From JAFDBW01 sp963825575 (GTDB taxonomy: Bacteria; Desulfobacterota; Desulfuromonadia; Desulfuromonadales; BM103), in the NCBI GenBank assembly GCA_963825575.1, contig CAWGUB010000010.1, positions 11,137 to 75,136 of the forward strand: a stretch of DNA of 64,000 bases, given 5' to 3'. The notes under the pieces were generated by a model. It was not told the origin of the DNA and ran no database searches. It saw only the letters and a list, made by a program, of their open reading frames with translations. Positions 42,628-51,347 of the stretch are shown here, piece after piece. How positions within the stretch are numbered: position 1 is the stretch's first letter; each line of letters starts with the position of its first letter. The translations under genes and the position numbers were made by a program.

Positions 42628-43599
42628 ATGCAGAAACCACGTCTTTTGGACCAGGTGCGCGATGTGTGCCGGGTTCGTCATTACAGCCCCCGTACCGAAA
42701 AAACCTACATTCAATGGATCAAGCGCTACATCTTCTTTCACGATAAGCGCCATCCGAAAGATATGGGTGCGCAGGAAATCAATGCGTTCTTAAGCTGGCT
42801 GGCGACCTCACAAAAAGTTTCGGCGGCCACGCAGAACCAGGCGTTGAATGCGTTGGTTTTTCTTTATCACCAGGTGCTGAAGATCGACCCCGGTGATTTC
42901 GGTGAAGTCGTGCGGGCGAAGAAAAAGAAACGCCTGCCGGTGGTGCTAGGCCGCGACGAGGTGCAGGCGGTCCTGTCGAATCTGCACGGCGACTGGTGGC
43001 TGGTAGTCAGCCTGCTGTATGGCTCCGGGATGCGTCTGATGGAAGGGATCAAGCTACGAGTCAAAGATCTCGATTTCGAGAGGTTGGAAGTGACGGTGCG
43101 CGAAGGCAAGGGCGGTTATGACCGACGCACAATGCTGCCGCAGTCTTTGGTTGAGCCGTTGCAGAAGCATCTGCGCAAGGTGAAGGCGGTTCATGATGAT
43201 GATCTGGCGGCAGGTTACGGCGAGGTGTGGCTGCCCGGCGCCCTGTCTCGTAAATACCCCAACGCCGGGCGCGAGTGGGGCTGGCAGTACGTGTTCCCGG
43301 CGTCGCGCCGGTCACGCGATCCGGAGAGCGGCGAGATTCGTCGCCACCATACGTTTGAGACCAATATCCAGAAAGCGGTCAAGGCGGCGGTGCGTGAGGC
43401 GGGCATTACCAAGCGGGTCGGTCCGCACACCTTTCGGCATTGCTTTGCGACGCACTTGTTGGAGGCCGGTTACGATATCCGCACGGTGCAGGAACTTTTG
43501 GGGCATAAGGACGTGAAGACGACGATGATTTATACGCATGTTTTGAATAAGGGGGGGAAGGGAGTACAGAGTCCGTTGGACTCTGTTCCCCGGCGGTAA
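42628..43599 (+). CDS. intI: Integron integrase IntI (tyrosine recombinase)
   Basis: IntI catalyses attI x attC recombination to insert and excise gene cassettes. The 323-residue protein has the SAM-like N-terminal domain (YSPRTEKTYIQWIKRYI) and catalytic Arg136 (GSGMRLMEGIKLRVKDLD). It carries the integron-specific additional helix region (AGREWGWQYVFPASRRSRD), then HTFRH with His267/Arg270 and the nucleophile Tyr302 (TTMIYTHV). AGGAGG precedes ATG 42628. It is transcribed away from the cassettes, the classical layout. No frameshift or missing catalytic residue is seen, so it should be active. Confidence 0.95.
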   Translation: MQKPRLLDQVRDVCRVRHYSPRTEKTYIQWIKRYIFFHDKRHPKDMGAQEINAFLSWLATSQKVSAATQNQALNALVFLYHQVLKIDPGDFGEVVRAKKKKRLPVVLGRDEVQAVLSNLHGDWWLVVSLLYGSGMRLMEGIKLRVKDLDFERLEVTVREGKGGYDRRTMLPQSLVEPLQKHLRKVKAVHDDDLAAGYGEVWLPGALSRKYPNAGREWGWQYVFPASRRSRDPESGEIRRHHTFETNIQKAVKAAVREAGITKRVGPHTFRHCFATHLLEAGYDIRTVQELLGHKDVKTTMIYTHVLNKGGKGVQSPLDSVPRR

Positions 43600-43711
43600 A
43601 GCCGTAAAGCCCTAAAGCCTACCCTTCCGTTGGACAGCTCCTGGAAACGTAGTATCATGAGAAACTGTCTGTTGTGAAAAATTCCATCCCTGCCAGATAA
43701 GGAGATCTGCA

Positions 43712-44836
43712 ATGCGCAAGATGTTGTTCCGTTCGATGCAACTGTTATTAATAGTCGTTTGCCTGGCCGCTTTGTTCGCCTGCGGCGAGCAGCAGACCAA
43801 GGCTCCCGAAGTTGCCCAGAAAGCAGCAGAGCTGGAGCAGAAGATCTACAACTGGAAGCTGGCCATGACCTGGCCGGATAACTTCCCGATCTTCAGTGAC
43901 GCGGTCAAAAACGTCGCTGAGAAGGTCAAGGTCATGTCCAAAGGCGAGCTGCTGATCGACATTGACGGTGCCAACAAGCACAAGGCAGCGCTCGGTGTCC
44001 TCGACATGGTCAACGGTGGCCAGTACCAGATGGGCCATACCGCCTCCTACTACTGGAAGGGCAAGGATGCCAGCACCATGTTCTTTACCACCATGCCATT
44101 CGGCATGACAGCGCCAGAGCAGTACGCCTGGTTCTACTACGGCGGCGGCATGGACCTGATGCAGAAGGTTTTTGCCCGACACGGGGTCTATTCTTTCCCC
44201 GGCGGCAATACCGGCGTCCAGATGGGTGGCTGGTTCCGCAAGGAGATCAAGACGCTTGATGACCTGAAAGGGCTGAAGATGCGCATCCCCGGATTCGCTG
44301 GCGAGATCTTTGCCAAGTTGGGCGTAACCGTTACCAATATCCCACCGGGCGAGCTCTACACGTCATTGGACCGTGGCACGATCGATGCGCTCGAGTGGGT
44401 GGGCCCCGCACTTGATTTGAAGATGGGGTTCCAGAAGATTGCACCTTACTACTACACGGGTTGGCACGAGCCGGCTTCCGAGCTGCAGTTCCTGGTCAAC
44501 CGCAAGGCTTTCGATGAGTTGCCAAAACATTTGCAGGAGATCCTCGTTACCGCCATGAAGGCGGAGACACTCGATGCCTATGCGCGGATGTTCAACGACA
44601 ATGCGGTCAACTTTGCAGCCATTCGTACCGATTACCCGGAGGTCAAGATCAAGACTTTTGCTCCAAAGATTCTTGATGCCATGAAAGTGGTGAATAACCA
44701 GCTGCTCGAGGAAGCTGCGGCAAAAGATGAGCAGTTCAGGGAAATCCTCGACTCGCAGAGGGCCTACCAGGCCAAGGCGCGCGCCTGGACCGTGATCTCC
44801 GATTATGCCTATGTGAAGGATAACCAGGGCGAGTAG
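43712..44836 (+). CDS. TRAP-type (DctP) solute-binding lipoprotein
   Basis: The 374-residue protein is predicted to bind an organic acid or related ligand outside the inner membrane. A lipobox (CLAALFAC) puts the lipid-anchored Cys at residue 24. The mature chain has the DctP fold: YNWKLAMTWPDNFPIFSDAV, VQMGGWFRKEIKTLDDLKGLKMRIPGFAGEIFAKLG with the ligand Arg, and SLDRGTIDALEWVGPALDLKMGF. No DctQ or DctM membrane subunits are nearby, which is unusual. AAGGAG is present upstream, and a terminator follows. Confidence 0.9.
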   Translation: MRKMLFRSMQLLLIVVCLAALFACGEQQTKAPEVAQKAAELEQKIYNWKLAMTWPDNFPIFSDAVKNVAEKVKVMSKGELLIDIDGANKHKAALGVLDMVNGGQYQMGHTASYYWKGKDASTMFFTTMPFGMTAPEQYAWFYYGGGMDLMQKVFARHGVYSFPGGNTGVQMGGWFRKEIKTLDDLKGLKMRIPGFAGEIFAKLGVTVTNIPPGELYTSLDRGTIDALEWVGPALDLKMGFQKIAPYYYTGWHEPASELQFLVNRKAFDELPKHLQEILVTAMKAETLDAYARMFNDNAVNFAAIRTDYPEVKIKTFAPKILDAMKVVNNQLLEEAAAKDEQFREILDSQRAYQAKARAWTVISDYAYVKDNQGE

Positions 44837-44860
44837 CAAAGCTTGTTGTGATTCACGGAG

Positions 44861-44899
44861 AGGGCAACAGAGGGTTAATCTGTTGCCCTTCTTTCTTTG
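44861..44899 (+). terminator. Rho-independent terminator after the TRAP gene
   Basis: The perfect 11-bp stem AGGGCAACAGA (44861-44871) with TCTGTTGCCCT (44879-44889) is followed by TCTTTCTTT. It ends the DctP transcript 25 bases after the stop codon. Confidence 0.88.
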
Positions 44900-44907
44900 T
44901 ACTCTGG

Positions 44908-45422
44908 GATTTAAAGACAAAATCAAAGTCAGAACCCGGGGGTTGCGCCCCCCGACTGCGCCTTACTCTTTTGCTGGCCCAAAAGAGTAAGCAGAAAAGG
45001 GCCTGCACCTAGCGGTGGGCATATTCCTTTGCCAGTTTCCGGTGATTTCTTTCAGTGATAGTGTATGGGTTCCGGCCCGTTACAGGGGTCCTCACGGTAC
45101 TGCCGTTATGAGTGGATTTGTGAAAACAAGCTGGCTGCTTGATGTGCCACTGATGGGGTCGCGTAGAAGGTCTCATGAGCGTCATGAATTTGGAGACTTG
45201 TATCGGTTGTCATGTTTTTACGCTTTTCCCCTGTAACTTAAATAAGAAAGGTCAGGCCCTTTGAAACAGGGCCGGATCCCCATCACAGATGTTTCTTGAA
45301 GTCACGGAAATCCGGCAAAGGAGATGCCCTCCGCAAGGAGCAAAGGCGTTTTTGCTTACTTTTGTCGCCGCATGGGCAAAAGTAAGGCGTCTGGCGGGAC
45401 GCGACCCGCCGGTCTTGCTTTT
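44908..45422. repeat. Composite palindromic repeat island 2 (B and A modules, inverted)
   Basis: Module B (44908-45021) has the stem CTTACTCTTTTG/CAAAAGAGTAAG (44962-44973 with 44980-44991) next to a CGGGGG/CCCCCG stem. A middle part (about 45070-45280) repeats elements of the 17.4 kb island, such as GGCCCGTTACAGGGG and GTCATGTTTTTACGC. Module A (45310-45422) has CTTACTTTTG/CAAAAGTAAG (45355-45364 with 45377-45386), GGCGGG/CCCGCC and a CTCC-GCAA-GGAG hairpin. The order is that of island 1 turned round. No protein is supported in 44900-45568. Confidence 0.82.
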
Positions 45423-45568
45423 AAAGATTTAAATGTAAAGAAAGAGGGCAACTGATGAACCAACGGTTGCCCTCTCCATCATAAAGCCCACCTTTCTTTG
45501 TTTGACTTGCCCGGGTGGCTGTTGTAGAAATTCTGGGTATAGTCAAATAATGAATTCGGAGGCTTATC

Positions 45569-45739
45569 ATGGCCCTTTCCAAAGACCTGCTTGAAATTCT
45601 CGCCTGCCCGCAGTGCAAGGGTGAAATCGTACCGGACGAAAAACACGAAAAGCTGATTTGTCAGACCTGCAAACTGGCTTACCCGGTGCGTGACGATATC
45701 CCGGTGATGCTGATCGACGAAGCCCAGCCGCTGGACTGA
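45569..45739 (+). CDS. Trm112-family zinc-ribbon protein
   Basis: This 56-residue protein was found by reading the frame after GGAGG (45558-45562). It has CPQC at residues 13-16 and CQTC at 31-34, followed by KLAYPVRDDIPVMLIDEA, the Trm112/YcaR layout (LLEILACPxCKG... ICxxCxxxYPVxDGIPVML). Eukaryotic Trm112 activates methyltransferases; the bacterial role is unclear. Length is typical of the bacterial family. It reads toward the radical SAM gene 64 bases downstream. Confidence 0.9.
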   Translation: MALSKDLLEILACPQCKGEIVPDEKHEKLICQTCKLAYPVRDDIPVMLIDEAQPLD

Positions 45740-45803
45740 TGATCGTATCGTGATTCCAAAGTTGATTTGTAATCCTCCTCTCGCTCGTCCTACAATGTGA
45801 CTG

Positions 45804-47531
45804 ATGTCACGCCACCTGATCGAAAAATACCGCCAGAGAGCGGCCGAGGAGACCGGCGCATGCGCCAGACCCCGCGGCGGTCGGCTGACGGTGGCCCTGG
45901 TTTATCCGAACACTTACTACCAGGGGATGAGCAACCTCGGCCTGCAGACCGTCTACCGCATGCTCAACAGCCGCGAAGACACTCTCTGTGAGAGGTTCTT
46001 CCTGCCCGATCCTGAAGACCTCGACGAACACCGCCGAACCGGCTTCCCACTGGTGTCGATCGAAACCCAAAGCCCCCTCGACGAGTTCGACCTGGTGGCT
46101 TTCTCAATCTCCTTTGAAAACGATTACCTGAACCTGCCGGCAATTTTCGAACTTGGCCACCTGCCTCTCTGGCGCGAAGAGCGCAATGAGCGGCATCCGT
46201 TGGTGCTGTGCGGCGGCGTCTGCGCCTTTTTGAACCCGGAGCCGCTGGCCGAGGTTATGGACCTGTTTGCGGTCGGCGAGGCGGAGGTGATCCTGCCTGG
46301 CCTGCTCGATACCATGCTCGACAAAGAGGAAGGTCGCCGCGATCAGTTGCTGGCCCGGTTAGCGCAGCTGCCGGGGATCTACCAGCCCTCCGGATATGAC
46401 GTCAGCTATAGGGAGGACGGGCAGCTGCAGGCGATGAATCCGTTCGGCGATTGCCCGGCACAAGTGCAGCGCCAATGGCAGGCGCAGCTTGACGACAGCC
46501 AGAGCAGCACCTGCGTGGCGACACCGGATACGGAATTCGGCAGCATGCGCCTGGTTGAAGTCTCGCGCGGTTGTCCGCGGGCCTGCCGGTTCTGTGCGGC
46601 AGGGTTTATCTATCGACCGTTCCGGGAACATTCCGTTACCCACCTGCAACGTGAAGTGCTCGGCGCAGAGCAGCAGCCGGGCCGGGTCGGGCTGGTTGCC
46701 GCCGCGGTCTCCGATTACGGTGCCCTTGCGGAGGTCGGCCAGGCCGTGCTCGACAAGGGCGGCGAGGTTTCGGTCTCCAGTGTGCGAATCGATGCCATCA
46801 CCCTGGAGCAGGTTCGGGTGTTGGCCGAGTCGGGGCACAAAACCCTGGCCCTGGCGCCGGAAGCCGGCAGTCAGCGGATGCGGGATGTGATCAACAAGGG
46901 GATCGACGAGGCGCAGATCCTTGCTGCGGTCAGGATGTTGGCGGAAGGTGGTATTCTGAACCTCAAACTTTACTTCATGATCGGCCTGCCGACCGAAACC
47001 GTGGATGACGTGCAGGAGATCATCGACCTGACTGTAAAAATTCGCCAGGTATGGGAGAAAATCGGTAAAGGACAGGGTCGGCTTGGCCGCCTGCAGCTTT
47101 CGATCAATCCGTTTGTGCCCAAGCCGTGGACGCCGCTGCAGTGGGCGCCGATGGAACGTCGCAGCTCACTGGAAAAGAAATACCGACTGCTGCAGAAACA
47201 GCTGCGGCCCATACCGAACGTCGACCTGAACTTCGAATCGCTGCGTCATGCCGAACTCCAGGGGTTCCTGGCCCGCGGTGACCGCCGGGTTGTCAAGATC
47301 CTGCCGTCTCTCGCTGCAGGCAAAAGCCTCAAAGCGGCGTGCAAACAGGCTGATCTCGACCCGACCTTCTACCTGTACCGTGAGCGCGACGGCGATGAAC
47401 TCTTCCCCTGGGAGATCATCGGCCAGGGTGTGCAACGAAGCCACCTATACGAGGAGTACCTGGATTCTCAGCAGGCACGACCAGGCTATACATGTCATCC
47501 CGGCTGTCGACGCTGCGGGATGGTCTGTTGA
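45804..47531 (+). CDS. B12-binding-type radical SAM protein
   Basis: This 575-residue radical SAM enzyme binds a 4Fe-4S cluster through CPRACRFC (Cys257, 261, 264) in VSRGCPRACRFCAAGFIYRPF. Upstream is a cobalamin-binding-like domain (RLTVALVYPNTYYQGMSNLG to GEAEVILPGLL). Downstream are the barrel segments VSVSSVRIDAITLEQ, LALAPEAGSQRMRDVINKG and FMIGLPTETVDDVQEI, and a short Cys cluster at the end (CHPGCRRCGMVC). It resembles the TIGR03960-type group, in which some members are fused to a DUF2344 partner; here none is present. The reaction is not known to me. Confidence 0.88.
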   Translation: MSRHLIEKYRQRAAEETGACARPRGGRLTVALVYPNTYYQGMSNLGLQTVYRMLNSREDTLCERFFLPDPEDLDEHRRTGFPLVSIETQSPLDEFDLVAFSISFENDYLNLPAIFELGHLPLWREERNERHPLVLCGGVCAFLNPEPLAEVMDLFAVGEAEVILPGLLDTMLDKEEGRRDQLLARLAQLPGIYQPSGYDVSYREDGQLQAMNPFGDCPAQVQRQWQAQLDDSQSSTCVATPDTEFGSMRLVEVSRGCPRACRFCAAGFIYRPFREHSVTHLQREVLGAEQQPGRVGLVAAAVSDYGALAEVGQAVLDKGGEVSVSSVRIDAITLEQVRVLAESGHKTLALAPEAGSQRMRDVINKGIDEAQILAAVRMLAEGGILNLKLYFMIGLPTETVDDVQEIIDLTVKIRQVWEKIGKGQGRLGRLQLSINPFVPKPWTPLQWAPMERRSSLEKKYRLLQKQLRPIPNVDLNFESLRHAELQGFLARGDRRVVKILPSLAAGKSLKAACKQADLDPTFYLYRERDGDELFPWEIIGQGVQRSHLYEEYLDSQQARPGYTCHPGCRRCGMVC

Positions 47532-48212
47532 TTTGTCATTGAATTCGCCTTCGACTAAAGACACCAGTCAGTCATGTCTTCCGCAGGAGAAGGTACTTAT
47601 GCTTAATGTAATGGGGACATGTACTTGTTCCGTGTCCCCATTACATAACGTCCAGCGGGACGCGACCCGCCGGTGTTGGTTTTCACTTTCCGAAATTTAG
47701 AGACAAAATCAAAGCAGAACCCGGGGGTCTCGCCCCCCGACGGCGCCTTACTCTTTTACTGGCCTAAAAGAGTAAGCAGAAAATGGCCCGCGCTGCGCTG
47801 GGCATAGACGTCCACATGATTTCTGTGGTTGCTAATGGTTTATGTGAACGGCAACCGGCCCGTTGCTGGGGGCCTCACGGTACTTCTTTCTTGACCCGGT
47901 GGCCAATAGATGCATCGTGCTCGATGAATCAGCGGATAACTTTTTAAGTTACAAACAAATACAGATACATAAACCCGTTAGCCGACGCCGGAAATGAATG
48001 GATTAAAGTCGAGCAGCGGGACGCGACCCACCGGTGTTGGTTATGGCTTTGATTTTATCGTCAAATCTGTAACAGACGTAAGTCACATTATTCTAAATAG
48101 CCACCGGTGGCACATCCACTCTTGATCCGCTATACTGCATCTCTGTGCCTGTGAAGCCTGCTCACCGACAATCAATCGATATCCATATCCAGATCTTCAA
48201 AGGAGAACACCC
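47532..48212. repeat. Composite repeat island 3 with REP-like hairpin
   Basis: No gene is evident. A partial A end with GCGGG/CCCGC (47655-47681) occurs and is repeated at 48014-48041 (AGCGGGACGCGACCC shared). Module B (47697-47806) carries CTTACTCTTTTA/TAAAAGAGTAAG (47747-47758 with 47765-47776) and CGGGGG/CCCCCG. The segment GGCCCGTTGCTGGGGGCC at about 47867-47886 matches the middle part of the other islands. A separate strong hairpin lies at 47606-47646. Confidence 0.78.
47606..47646. repeat. REP-like long hairpin
   Basis: ATGTAATGGGGACA (47606-47619) and TGTCCCCATTACAT (47633-47646) form a perfect 14-bp stem around a 13-base loop. The GGGGACA/TGTCCCC ends recall REP sequences linked with tyrosine (Y1/IS200-like) transposases; no such transposase gene lies in the window. 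Confidence 0.6.
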
Positions 48213-48986
48213 ATGCCTGATTCAAAACTGCTGCTGGAAAAAAACGCTGCCATCGCAACAATCACCTTCAACAGTCCCAAGACCCTCAACGCCCTGACTG
48301 TCGAGACGTTTGCCGGGTTGGAAGCGTTGTTCGATGAGCTGGAAGCCGACGCTAAAATTCGCGTGATCATTCTCACCGGCGCCGGTGACAAGGCTTTTGT
48401 CGCCGGCGGCGATATCAGCCACCTGGCCAGTCTCGACGCCAATGGCGCACGGGAGTTCGCCCTGCTGGCACAGCGGGTCATAGATCGGATCGAGGCTTTC
48501 CCCAAGCCGGTTATCGCCGCGATCAACGGCTACTGCCTGGGTGGGGGCAATGAGCTTGCCATGGGCTGCGACCTGCGGATTGCCGCCGATTCGGCGAAGT
48601 TCGGCCAGCCAGAGGTCAAGCTCGGCATTATCCCTGGCTTCGCCGGTACCCAGCGCCTGTCCAGATTGGTCGGCAAGGGTCGGGCCAAAGAGATGATCTT
48701 TACCGGCGAGATGATCGATGCCGCAGAAGCCTGCCGGATCGGTCTGGTCAACCGCGTGGTCGCAAAGGATTACTTGATGGAGGAGGCAAAAGCCCTGGCG
48801 ATGAAGATGTGCGATAAGAGCGCCTCGGCGATCGCACTGTCCAAGGAGGCGATCGACAATGGTCTGGAGATGGACTTTGCCCGCGCCGCGCGCTATGAGG
48901 CCGACCTTTTCGCCCTCAGTTTCACGACCGCGGATTGCAAGGAGGGGGTCAGCGCCTTTCTGGAGAAGCGTCCGGCGAAATTCTGA
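48213..48986 (+). CDS. Enoyl-CoA hydratase (crotonase family)
   Basis: This 257-residue crotonase-fold enzyme adds water across 2-enoyl-CoA in beta-oxidation or related CoA pathways. Motifs are the oxyanion-hole segments FVAGGDISHLASL and GYCLGGGNELAMGCDLRIA, and the catalytic Glu residues in GGGNELAM and QPEVKLGIIPGFAGTQRL. The C-terminal KEGVSAFLEKRPAKF is typical. Short-chain specificity is likely but not provable. AAAGGAGA precedes the ATG. No other beta-oxidation gene is nearby. Confidence 0.92.
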   Translation: MPDSKLLLEKNAAIATITFNSPKTLNALTVETFAGLEALFDELEADAKIRVIILTGAGDKAFVAGGDISHLASLDANGAREFALLAQRVIDRIEAFPKPVIAAINGYCLGGGNELAMGCDLRIAADSAKFGQPEVKLGIIPGFAGTQRLSRLVGKGRAKEMIFTGEMIDAAEACRIGLVNRVVAKDYLMEEAKALAMKMCDKSASAIALSKEAIDNGLEMDFARAARYEADLFALSFTTADCKEGVSAFLEKRPAKF

Positions 48987-48987
48987 G

Positions 48988-49365
48988 ATAAATCTGCAGC
49001 AGAAGAAGGCTCTCTGCGCTGATGTCGCTGCGCCAGTGGTCAACATGCAGGCCCATTCGGCGCCGCTTGGCCTGGTCTTCTACACCGGCAAAGCCTTCCC
49101 GAAAGAATACAGGGGCGACCTCTTCATCGCTTTCCACGGTTCCTGGAACCGCAGTGTGCCGACCGGCTACAAGGTTGTCCGCCTGCAACTTGACGGCAGC
49201 CGCCCGAAGGGCCCGGTCGAGGATTTCGCCACGGGCTGGCTCAACGAACAGGAACAGTCAGCGTCGGGGCGCCCTGTTGGCCTGGCGGTCGGTCCGGACG
49301 GTGCGCTGTATGTCAGTGATGACAAGGCGGGCATGATTTACCGGATCAGCTACAAGGGTGTGTAA
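48988..49365 (+). pseudogene. C-terminal fragment of a PQQ-dependent sugar/sorbosone dehydrogenase
   Basis: Only the last 120 or so residues of a glucose/sorbosone dehydrogenase-type six-bladed propeller are present: HSAPLGLVFYTGKAFPKEYRGDL, FIAFHGSWNRSVPTGYKVVRL and GRPVGLAVGPDGALYVSDDKAG. The frame runs into the end of the enoyl-CoA hydratase gene with no start of its own, so the 5' part has been lost by deletion. It is a remnant, not a functional gene. Confidence 0.8.
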
Positions 49366-49520
49366 TAAATATCCTCAACAAAAAAGAGCCGATCACTTGT
49401 GACCAGTTCCGCTTCATCAGTATGTGTCCTACTGTAAATCCCAAGGACTTCTGAGGGTGTGGAATTAGCAAACATGAGAAATTCTTACAGGCTCTTCAAT
49501 CCTAGATACTGCTCGGTCAC

Positions 49521-49997
49521 TCATCCCTCATTCAGAAGAGCATCCGGAATTTCGTACTTCTCTGTATCACCAACAGTGACGATAGTGAAGTCGTCACTGC
49601 GGGTAAACGTCAGTGTCTCGTGGGAATCTGCTGTCTCCGGTTTCCCTCTCAAAAAAAGGCTGCTCCGTTTGACGCCGGGAGATGGGTGGTTCTCAATTGT
49701 AGCCGTGCCGTCGAAGCCACGGCGAATGACGAAAGCCTCGCACATTTGCACCTTGGCGTCGTGGGTGAAAGGGGGAATACAAGAGCTTTGTGTAGAGGCG
49801 TGGAACGACGTGCCAGGCAAGATTACGTCTTTGTCATTTGGGGTCTGCTTAAGGGCTTTACCTTCAATGTGAATAGTCAGTGTGTAGTCACTCGTTTCAT
49901 CTCGGAGCCGGCACTGCGCATCAGATAGACACGAAGCGTATAAACACCGTTGTTTGCCATTACTTTTACGCATACTGCTATCCTGGACGAAATTCAT
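49521..49997 (-). pseudogene. Remnant of a secreted beta-domain protein with paired frame slips
   Basis: One open frame of 158 codons runs here. Between about 49915 and 49985 a different frame reads GVYTLRVYLMRSA, a strand pattern typical of pre-peptidase-C-like exported proteins, whose expected continuation (DETSDYTLTIHIEG) lies in the main frame. So a + and a - slip seem to surround this part. A stop codon lies directly upstream of the ATG, so the N-terminus and any signal peptide are missing. The C-terminal two thirds (SPGVKRSSLFLRGKPE and on) is not recognised. Confidence 0.5.
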
Positions 49998-50155
49998 TTA
50001 CCTAGGGGCCCCTAATAATTTCGTAATAATTATCCGCCGGAACATAATCTAAGTCCCCATAAATGAACAGCATAAAACCAGACGACCACCAGCATTTTTA
50101 CGGATCGCCTGTATCATTTTTCGCTGTACCCACAGTGGGTTCTCTCCAATTCAAA

Positions 50156-50986
50156 CTAGTGAGACATGAGAACCGGTACCGTCATCGACTCCAGTATGGT
50201 GCGTGTCGCACCACCCAGAACCCATTCTCTAAGACGGGAATGTCCATAGCACCCCATCACAATCAGGTCGGCAGATAAGTCTGACGCACGTGAAAGCAGT
50301 TCATTGCCGACGTCAATCTCGATACCGTGCAAATCCTTAACCTCTGCTCGTATCCCAAGGCGTTCTAAATAACGAACCATGTTCTCGCTTTGGATAATCT
50401 CTTTCTTGCTGGTTTTGGAGTTGACCGCCATGACATAGACACTGTCTGCAGACCTGAGAAAGGGCGTTGCATTTGAAACGGCTCGCGTCGCCTCTTGGCT
50501 GGCATTCCAGGCAACGAGAATATGTTTCCCGATGGTGGGGAATTCACCGGCATTCGGTAAAATCAATACCGGTCGACCGGCGGTGAGGACTAAACGCTCC
50601 GGGAAATCCATATCGAGACCCGAGCCGTCCGCAGTATCACTCTGACCGATCACGACAAGGTCGGCATTCTGAGCGTGCAATGACATGGCATGAACCGGCT
50701 CACCGTACGCAGTATGCCATTCAATATTATCTAAACCAGCTGCGCAGGTTTGTTTGCGGAAGACTTCTTCGGCACGCGACATTGACTCAACGGCGATTTT
50801 GTTCTGGGCTGCTTCGATCTCCTCCCCCATTTGAGCCATTATGTAGCCAGGTGGGATATAGGGAGAAAAAACGTAAAGCCCCACTAAATATGCATCGTAC
50901 TTTTTGGCTAAGCTAATGGCGACTTCCAGGCGCTTTTCAGTGTGCTTCCCAGAGTCGATGTGCACAAGAATGGTTTTGTAGCTCAT
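50156..50986 (-). CDS. Tandem universal stress protein (two UspA domains)
   Basis: This 276-residue protein has two UspA units. The first begins KTILVHIDSGKHTEKRLEVAISLA. The second begins HILVAWNASQEATRAVSNA and ends with the nucleotide-binding GCYGHSRLREWVLGGATRTIL, which fits G-x2-G-x9-G-[ST]. The first unit has only a degenerate loop (GQSDTADGSGLD). Family members act in stress survival. The gene reads away from the stress/ATPase unit at 51.5 kb. Confidence 0.9.
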   Translation of the reverse strand: MSYKTILVHIDSGKHTEKRLEVAISLAKKYDAYLVGLYVFSPYIPPGYIMAQMGEEIEAAQNKIAVESMSRAEEVFRKQTCAAGLDNIEWHTAYGEPVHAMSLHAQNADLVVIGQSDTADGSGLDMDFPERLVLTAGRPVLILPNAGEFPTIGKHILVAWNASQEATRAVSNATPFLRSADSVYVMAVNSKTSKKEIIQSENMVRYLERLGIRAEVKDLHGIEIDVGNELLSRASDLSADLIVMGCYGHSRLREWVLGGATRTILESMTVPVLMSH

Positions 50987-51088
50987 GGGGCCCCCTTCAT
51001 TGGCTGACTGTCAAGGGTTCAGGTTTCACTATGCTACGAATGTTTAGCAAAGTTCCAGATTCGCAATCTTAATATTCAGGCCTATGAC

Positions 51089-51271
51089 TTATTTCAAACA
51101 GTCTTCGCGCCACAGGCACTGACCTTGATTACACACGTCAGCCTGACCGGTCTGGAAACAGCTTTCGTTGCCTTCCTCCCTTTGCATCGTGCGAATCAAG
51201 TCAACCTTCTTGAGACGACCCGGGTTCAGACCACGGCTTATAGCAATCTGCTTGATCTCATTCATGTTCAT
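51089..51271 (-). CDS. Small SAP-like domain protein with C-terminal cysteines
   Basis: The 60-residue protein starts at ATG 51271, eight bases after GGAGG. Residues 3-32 (NEIKQIAISRGLNPGRLKKVDLIRTMQ) look like a SAP helix-turn-helix, a DNA- or RNA-binding motif. The tail has four cysteines (38, 47, 52, 58), suggesting a metal site. An 18-bp palindrome lies 59 bases upstream. Function is unknown. Confidence 0.8.
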   Translation of the reverse strand: MNMNEIKQIAISRGLNPGRLKKVDLIRTMQREEGNESCFQTGQADVCNQGQCLWREDCLK

Positions 51272-51329
51272 GGTTTTAACCTCCGTTCCCACGCGATAGA
51301 TTCGCGCTGTCATGAGATTCAATCGATGG

Positions 51330-51347
51330 TGAATTTACGTAAATTCA
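51330..51347. promoter_or_regulatory. Perfect 18-bp palindrome upstream of the SAP-like gene
   Basis: TGAATTTACGTAAATTCA is a perfect palindrome, lying 59 bases before the minus-strand SAP gene and about 195 bases before the divergent stress-protein gene. It fits the size and symmetry of a dimeric regulator's operator. The rest of the 270-base intergenic stretch shows nothing clear. Confidence 0.5.

Noticed and set aside
48108..48124. TGGCAC near 48108 as a sigma-54 promoter for the enoyl-CoA hydratase gene
   Set aside because: No GC dinucleotide stands at the required 12-base spacing from GG.
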